Shown one piece after another: positions 60,212 to 64,000 of a DNA stretch of 64,000 nucleotides. Below the pieces are notes generated by a model that was given only the letters and a program-made list of their open reading frames with translations, searched no databases and was not told the DNA's origin. The DNA comes from JACRBR01 sp964371355 (GTDB taxonomy: Bacteria > Chloroflexota > Dehalococcoidia > DSTF01 > JACRBR01): positions 119,597-183,596 of the forward strand of contig CAYJMG010000002.1 of assembly GCA_964371355.1 (NCBI GenBank), read 5' to 3'. The position numbers and the translations under genes were made by a program. Position 1 is the stretch's first letter. Each line of letters opens with the position of its first letter.

Positions 60212-60562
60212 ATGGTCAGGTACAACACGGACGGAAGTCCTCGCACGTCGGGGACGGACGTCGAAGAGCAGGCCCAGGGCCATGCCCGATTCGGGATGGA
60301 GCAGGCTGACATCGACACGACGAAGGTGGTGCAGCTGGAGTACAGCCCGCCTCCCGAGCACCCGGAGATCGATGAGGATGCGGTCGAGCTGCGGACGTAC
60401 GACATCATCCAGTCGACGCCGGGGTACATCGTGCTGATGTACCCGCGAGGGTTCGACGAGAACCCGACAGCGAACGTGCTGATCATCGGCAAGAGCCTGT
60501 CGGTGATCGCTGACTGGATGAAGACGACGCCGGGCTCGGAGACGGCCTACCAACGGTCCTAG
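60212..60562 (+). CDS. Unknown phage-like protein
   Basis: ATG 60212 follows AGGAGG with 8-bp spacing. The 116-residue acidic protein has a polar N-terminus, then VVQLEYSPPPEHPEIDEDAV and YDIIQSTPGYIVLMYPRGFD, ending with a helix SLSVIADWMKTTPG. No family is recognised. The following 240 bp (60563-60802) contain no convincing gene. Confidence 0.5.
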   Translation: MVRYNTDGSPRTSGTDVEEQAQGHARFGMEQADIDTTKVVQLEYSPPPEHPEIDEDAVELRTYDIIQSTPGYIVLMYPRGFDENPTANVLIIGKSLSVIADWMKTTPGSETAYQRS

Positions 60563-60802
60563 AAGGGGATTCCGTCGCGCGGTGCGGGCTGGGTGTCGGA
60601 GCCCTGGGAACCCCCGCATCGTGAGGCTGATTCTACGCTGGTGTGGCGCCAGCAAGCCGGCAACAGCGGCCAGGGGCACGACCCGTACACCCCCCTGGCC
60701 CGCCGGTGCGGGTCCTCGCTGCGGAGTTTCCCTCCCACGGAACTGCCAGAACCGCACGAGGCCCGGCACCGGCGAAGCGAGGAAGTAGCAAGGAGGCACA
60801 GA

Positions 60803-61177
60803 GTGGAAGTCCGATTGGAAAGCGAAAACACCATCGCCATCGGCCCGAAGAGTCCCGCCATCGCGTTGTACGCGCACATTCGCTTCCAGAACGGGACCGT
60901 GGCCGAAGTCGGCGAGAACGGCTGCCAGGTCGAGGACGTGCTGGAGGCGGCGCTGTTGCGGCTGCAGCAGCTGAACGAGCGGTTCCCGTGCCGGGAGAAC
61001 GCCCTGGCCATCACGAACGCGCAGCAGGCGGTGTTCTGGCTGCGGGAGCGGACGCGGGTGCGCCAGGCGCAGGGCGTCGAGGGGCAGTACGAGCCGCATC
61101 AGTCGACGGTCGCGGGTGTGGCCAGCTCAGGCGTCAACGCGGCGGGTGTCAAGACGCCGGCGGCGGCGCCTCCGTGA
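60803..61177 (+). CDS. Acb2/Tad1-like hairpin-domain protein (putative anti-CBASS)
   Basis: GTG 60803 has AAGGAGG with 6-bp spacing. The 124-residue product has an N-terminal beta part with ALYAHIRFQNGTVAEVGENG, then two helices. The first is EDVLEAALLRLQQLNERF; the second starts at CRENALAITNAQQAVFWLRE and ends RTRVRQAQGVEGQ. I recognise the RENALAxTxxxxAxxWLxxRTxxRxxxGVEG pattern from phage proteins annotated with the Acb2/Tad1 hairpin domain. Acb2 proteins sequester cyclic oligonucleotide signals of CBASS and Thoeris-like systems. Assignment is from memory and needs a profile search; the RRxxG contacts cannot be judged here. Confidence 0.55.
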   Translation: MEVRLESENTIAIGPKSPAIALYAHIRFQNGTVAEVGENGCQVEDVLEAALLRLQQLNERFPCRENALAITNAQQAVFWLRERTRVRQAQGVEGQYEPHQSTVAGVASSGVNAAGVKTPAAAPP

Positions 61178-61410
61178 CCGGCGGAGAGGGAGGGGCGATC
61201 GCGCGCGCGTTCTTCGCAGCGCGGGGCGGGTCGACCTTCCCTCTCTGGTGGTCGCAACGATGAGCGGCGACGTACGCGTCCCGCTCACTGCTCACGGATG
61301 AGAGCCGGGGCGCCAAGCTCCCCCGGTGCCCCGTCCGTCCGTGAGTGGTGAGGGTGGCGTGTGCTGAGGAGCCTCCACCTCCTGCTTGGCGGCGGGTAGT
61401 CAGGAAACAG

Positions 61411-61953
61411 GTGTCCAAGAGCCGGGCAGCTCAACCGCGCCAGCGAGATCCGTATCTCCGTGCCTGGGTGAAAGTGCCGACCGACACATTCACCCGGGAG
61501 GGGTTCAGTGACCTGTCCCCCGCCGAGCTCGGCGTGTTGGTGCGGGCCATGATCGGCCTCTCCGTCCCCAAGAGCTACGACATCGGCTACTTCACGGACA
61601 AGGCCACAGACGAGCCCTGGACGCGTGCGCACATCGTCAAGCAGATACGGCCGACCGACGGCGATCCACAGCGACACGACGCCGAGGCGTTCCGGGCGCT
61701 GCAGCGGTTCCTCGACATGGAGCCCCCGCTCGCCCACGAGGACGCGGTGAACGGCTACTTCTTCGACCCAGACCTCTTCGAGCCGTGGCTGCACGAGAAC
61801 AACCGAATCGCGAAGCGTGAGGCGGACGCTTGTCGCAAGCGTCGATCGCGGGCGGCGCAGGCGGCGAACGAGAAGGCCCCGGGGAAGACGAGAACGGCCA
61901 AGAAACCGATTCCGCTGCGGGCGGCGGCGATGCGAAGTCAAACGGGGGACTAG
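61411..61953 (+). CDS. Basic, DNA-binding-like protein, possible replication factor
   Basis: The start at GTG 61411 (MSKSRAAQPRQRDPYLRAWV) is favoured; the frame is open further upstream but Pro-rich. The 180-residue product has KVPTDTFTREGFSDLSPAELGVLVRAMIGL (shown as conserved-looking helical region), which resembles the winged-helix opening of phage replication proteins. An acidic middle and a strongly basic tail (ADACRKRRSRAAQAANEKAP) follow. The nine-repeat cluster lies directly after it, as expected for an initiator/origin pair, but the family is unproven. The 233 bp upstream (61178-61410) show no other gene. Confidence 0.5.
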   Translation: MSKSRAAQPRQRDPYLRAWVKVPTDTFTREGFSDLSPAELGVLVRAMIGLSVPKSYDIGYFTDKATDEPWTRAHIVKQIRPTDGDPQRHDAEAFRALQRFLDMEPPLAHEDAVNGYFFDPDLFEPWLHENNRIAKREADACRKRRSRAAQAANEKAPGKTRTAKKPIPLRAAAMRSQTGD

Positions 61954-61986
61954 ATGGCCGAGCTTCTATTTCTTTCTCATAGGCCT

Positions 61987-62072
61987 GTGACATCGCCTCG
62001 TCACACTCCCCCGGGCGTGACGGTGTGTGACAGCGTGACAGTCACGGGGCGTCACCCGGCGTCACGCGTGAC
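61987..62072. repeat. Iteron-like cluster: nine GTGAC/GTCAC sites
   Basis: GTGAC at 61987, 62017, 62027, 62035 and 62068; GTCAC at 62000, 62041, 62051 and 62061. Steps of 10 bp (62017-62027 and 62041-62051-62061) put sites on one helix face. Two dyads are perfect: GTGAC A GTCAC (62035-62045) and GTCACGCGTGAC (62061-62072). Nine sites in 86 bp of non-coding DNA between a possible replication gene and the zinc-knuckle gene suggest an origin or a cooperative operator. Confidence 0.7.
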
Positions 62073-62084
62073 AGGGGGTGAGCG

Positions 62085-62950
62085 ATGGTGAGCGCCATCG
62101 AGCCGGCGTTGACATGCGAGATCTGCAACCGGACCCGCGAAGGGCACGGGGGTCTGCTGCACGAGTTCCTGCCAGGGCGAGCCGTGCGTAGGCCAGCGCC
62201 TCCGGCGAACGTTCCGAGCGTCAACCTCAGCCAGGGACGGGCATGTGGCTGTGGGGTACGGGGGCGGCATCTGCGGGGTTGCGGGCTGTTCAAGGAGGCG
62301 AAGAAGTGTGGTGAGTGCACGGCGTCGGGAGGCAGGCACCTGAAGACGTGTTCGAAGGCGACGAAGTGTGCGCAGTGCACGGCGTCGGGAGGCAGGCACC
62401 TGAAGACGTGTTCGAAGGCGACGAAGTGTGCGCAGTGCACGGCGTCGGGAGGCAGTCACCTGAAGACGTGTTCGAAGGCGACGAAGTGTGCGCAGTGCAC
62501 GGCGTCGGGAGGCAGNNNNNNNNNNNNNNNNNNNNNNNNNNNNNNNNNNNNNNNNNNNNNNNNNNNNNNNNNNNNNNNNNNNNNNNNNNNNNNNNNNNNN
62601 NNNNNNNNNNNNNNNGTCGGGAGGCAGTCNNNNNNNNNNNNNNNNNNNNNNNNNNNNNNNNNNNNNNNNNNNNNNNNNNNNNNNNNNNNNNNNNNNNNNN
62701 NNNNNNNNNNNNNNNNNNNNNNNNNNNNNACCTGAAGACGTGTTCGAAGGCGACGAAGTGTGCGCAGTGCGGGTCGGTGAGCAGTCACCTGAAGACGTGT
62801 TCGAAGGCGACGAAGTGTGCGCAGTGCGGGTCGGTGAGCAGGCACCTGAAGACGTGTTCGAAGGCGACGAACCTTCCCCAGCACTGCGGCGGCTGCGGTG
62901 AGGTGGGGCACAACGCGCGGACGTGCGCGCGTGGGAAGGCGGCGGCGTGA
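62085..62950 (+). CDS. Tandem zinc-knuckle protein (interrupted by assembly gaps)
   Basis: ATG 62085 opens with a CxxC element (LTCEICNRTREGHGGLLHEF) and CGCGVRGRHLRGC. Near-identical 20-residue units follow, KCAQCTASGGRHLKTCSKAT, each a C-x2-C-x6-H-x3-C knuckle. After the gaps come 19-residue variants (KCAQCGSVSSHLKTCSKAT) and a canonical C-x2-C-x4-H-x4-C knuckle, HCGGCGEVGHNARTCARG. At least eight units are visible. Frames before and after the two 100-N gaps differ, but the gap sizes are placeholders, so one gene is inferred. It probably binds single-stranded nucleic acid. Confidence 0.7.
62321..62872 (+). repeat. 60-bp and 57-bp coding tandem repeats
   Basis: Units of exactly 60 bp are seen at 62341, 62401 and 62461 (only one or two base differences). 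Units of 57 bp are seen at 62730 and 62787, with a partial at 62844. Near-identity explains the assembly break. Copy number is unknown because of the N gaps. Confidence 0.9.
62516..62729. other. Two 100-N scaffold gaps inside the repeat array
   Basis: N runs at 62516-62615 and 62630-62729 are exactly 100 each, separated by 14 bases of repeat sequence (GTCGGGAGGCAGTC). These are placeholders of unknown true length. Confidence 0.95.
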
Positions 62951-62966
62951 GGGAGAGGCTGTAGGT

Positions 62967-63925
62967 GTGGTTGTACGTGCCATCAGCATATGCGCCGGAG
63001 CGGGGGGACTGGACCGAGCCCTCAGCCTCGCTGTGCGAGATGCTCGAACGGTCTGTTACGTGGAACACGAAGTCACTGCGGCCGCAGTCCTGGCGGCGCG
63101 TATTGCGGACGGTGCGCTGGACGACGCTCCTGTGTGGTCTGACCTGCGAACCTTCGAGCCTGGACGCTGGCGTGGATGCGTGGATCTCCTCATGGGCGGG
63201 ATCCCCTGTCAGCCGTGGTCTGTGGCGGGGAAGCGGGAAGGGGCGGACGACCCGCGGCACCTCTGGCCCGACGCGCTCAGGGTCTCCCTCGCGCTCGATG
63301 TCGAGTGGATCTTCATCGAGAACGTTGGTGGATTTGTTCGGGACGGTTATTTCCAGCTCATCCGACCCGACCTTGAGAGCGCAGGTTACGGGGTTGAGGC
63401 GCTCCTCCTCGAGGCTGCGGACGTTGGTGCGAGCCATCGCCGGGAACGCCTCTTCATCCTCGCGAGACGCGACAGCGTGGCCCACCGCGACGGCGGAGGA
63501 CGCCGAGAGCTCGCAGGCGCGGAGGCCAACGGGCATCACCCTCACCAAAGCCGCGCGACAGTGGTCGACGACCACGGCAGCGGACGGGAGCCGGCAGAGC
63601 GCGAACTACGCGCGGGGCAACAGCACACTGCGCGGTGCCGCGTTGCGGGACGACGTGCTGAACTGGCCGACGCCGCAGGCCAACGAACTGCCGAACAAGA
63701 ATGCGAACCAGACGAACATGCCGCCCGCCCGAGGGCGGGCGGCGGAAGCCTGGCAAACGCCGAGCTCTCCGAGGAACACGAGCCGCCGCCAGCAGGGGAG
63801 CGGCGATCGCGAGCCGTTGCTGGGACAACAGGCGGAACTGTGGCAGACACCGGGAGCGGCGCACGGCGGACACGCGTCGCGGGGAAAGGACAGGATCGAC
63901 GAACCGCTGTTAGCGGGGCAGGCGG
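62967..63925 (+). pseudogene. C5 cytosine DNA methyltransferase, frameshifted and truncated by contig end
   Basis: From GTG 62967 the frame encodes motif I (ISICAGAGGLDRALSLA), motif IV with the catalytic Cys (MGGIPCQPWSVAGKREG), motif VI (IFIENVGGF) and motif VIII (GASHRRERLFILARR), to about 63470. Similarity then continues one base out of frame with WPTATAEDAESSQARRPTG, RDDVLNWPTPQANELP and AEAWQTPSSPRN, the WPTP-rich insert of phage methyltransferases. A single-base indel near 63460-63480 explains this. The target recognition domain and motif IX-X would lie beyond the contig end. Confidence 0.8.

Positions 63926-64000
<75 letters not shown>

Noticed and set aside
60559..61014. Minus-strand frame ending PRDGIPF, like the C-terminal tail of single-stranded DNA-binding protein
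   Set aside because: Upstream residues in this frame are Ser/Arg/Cys-rich with no OB-fold motifs, it is antisense to the Acb2-like gene, and all neighbours are on the + strand. Coincidence.
62321..62872. CRISPR array
   Set aside because: The 60-bp units are contiguous and coding, without spacers; they encode zinc knuckles.

Overview
The window is a high-GC bacterial contig, most likely Chloroflexota (Dehalococcoidia-like). This placement is an inference from gene content and style: rsmD-coaD next to a coiled-coil DivIVA/ATPase-B-like gene, secreted proteins with long Pro/Thr linkers, F420-type LLM oxidoreductases, TreT-type trehalose synthase, GH57 enzymes and an archaeal-type TyrRS. No rRNA or tRNA gene is present to settle it. 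Several genes have a -10-like hexamer exactly 6-7 bp before the start codon, which suggests that leaderless mRNAs are common.

Layout. 1-10.1 kb: housekeeping and surface genes (GH29 fucosidase fragment, secreted proteins, PLP decarboxylase, greA with a promoter-plus-terminator leader, an inactive-looking GH18 protein, rsmD-coaD). 10.3-22.8 kb: a cell-surface polysaccharide locus with a GT2, two DegT aminotransferases, a PglC-like sugar transferase, a CapD/PglF-like dehydratase, and then a complete set of five enzymes in the style of WbpI-D-E-B-A, as used for UDP-ManNAc3NAcA. A PIN toxin-antitoxin pair lies inside the locus and a MntA/HepT pair lies at its end. 23.5-28.9 kb: small cysteine protein, DUF4349 lipoprotein, QueD-like enzyme, a secreted calcium-binding (TSP3/dockerin-like) protein and two membrane proteins.

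28.9-39.2 kb: a trehalose/glycogen island. It holds a TreT-like protein with a degenerate active site, TreT, GlgC, a GH57 branching-enzyme-like protein, a P-loop protein, a second GH57, and a convergent OtsA-OtsB fusion. Trehalose could therefore be made from NDP-glucose plus glucose (TreT) and from NDP-glucose plus Glc-6-P (OtsAB), while GlgC supplies ADP-glucose. 39.4-57.4 kb: dehydrogenase, thioesterase, RidA, cupredoxin-like, thioredoxin-like, TyrRS, SRAP, LLM oxidoreductases, alpha/beta hydrolase, IspD, LysM lipoprotein and M28 peptidase.

57.5-64 kb has a different architecture. All genes are on the + strand, short and often overlapping by 4 bp (ATGA/GTGA): zinc-ribbon proteins, an HNH protein, a protein resembling the Acb2-type anti-CBASS hairpin family, a basic DNA-binding-like protein followed by nine helically phased GTGAC/GTCAC repeats, a tandem zinc-knuckle protein interrupted by assembly gaps, and a frameshifted C5 cytosine methyltransferase. 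This looks like phage or prophage DNA. The last ~75 bases are a poly-G artefact.

The best candidates for something new are the zinc-knuckle array with its adjacent iteron-like cluster, the putative Acb2-like protein, the catalytically degenerate TreT partner, and the greA leader RNA.
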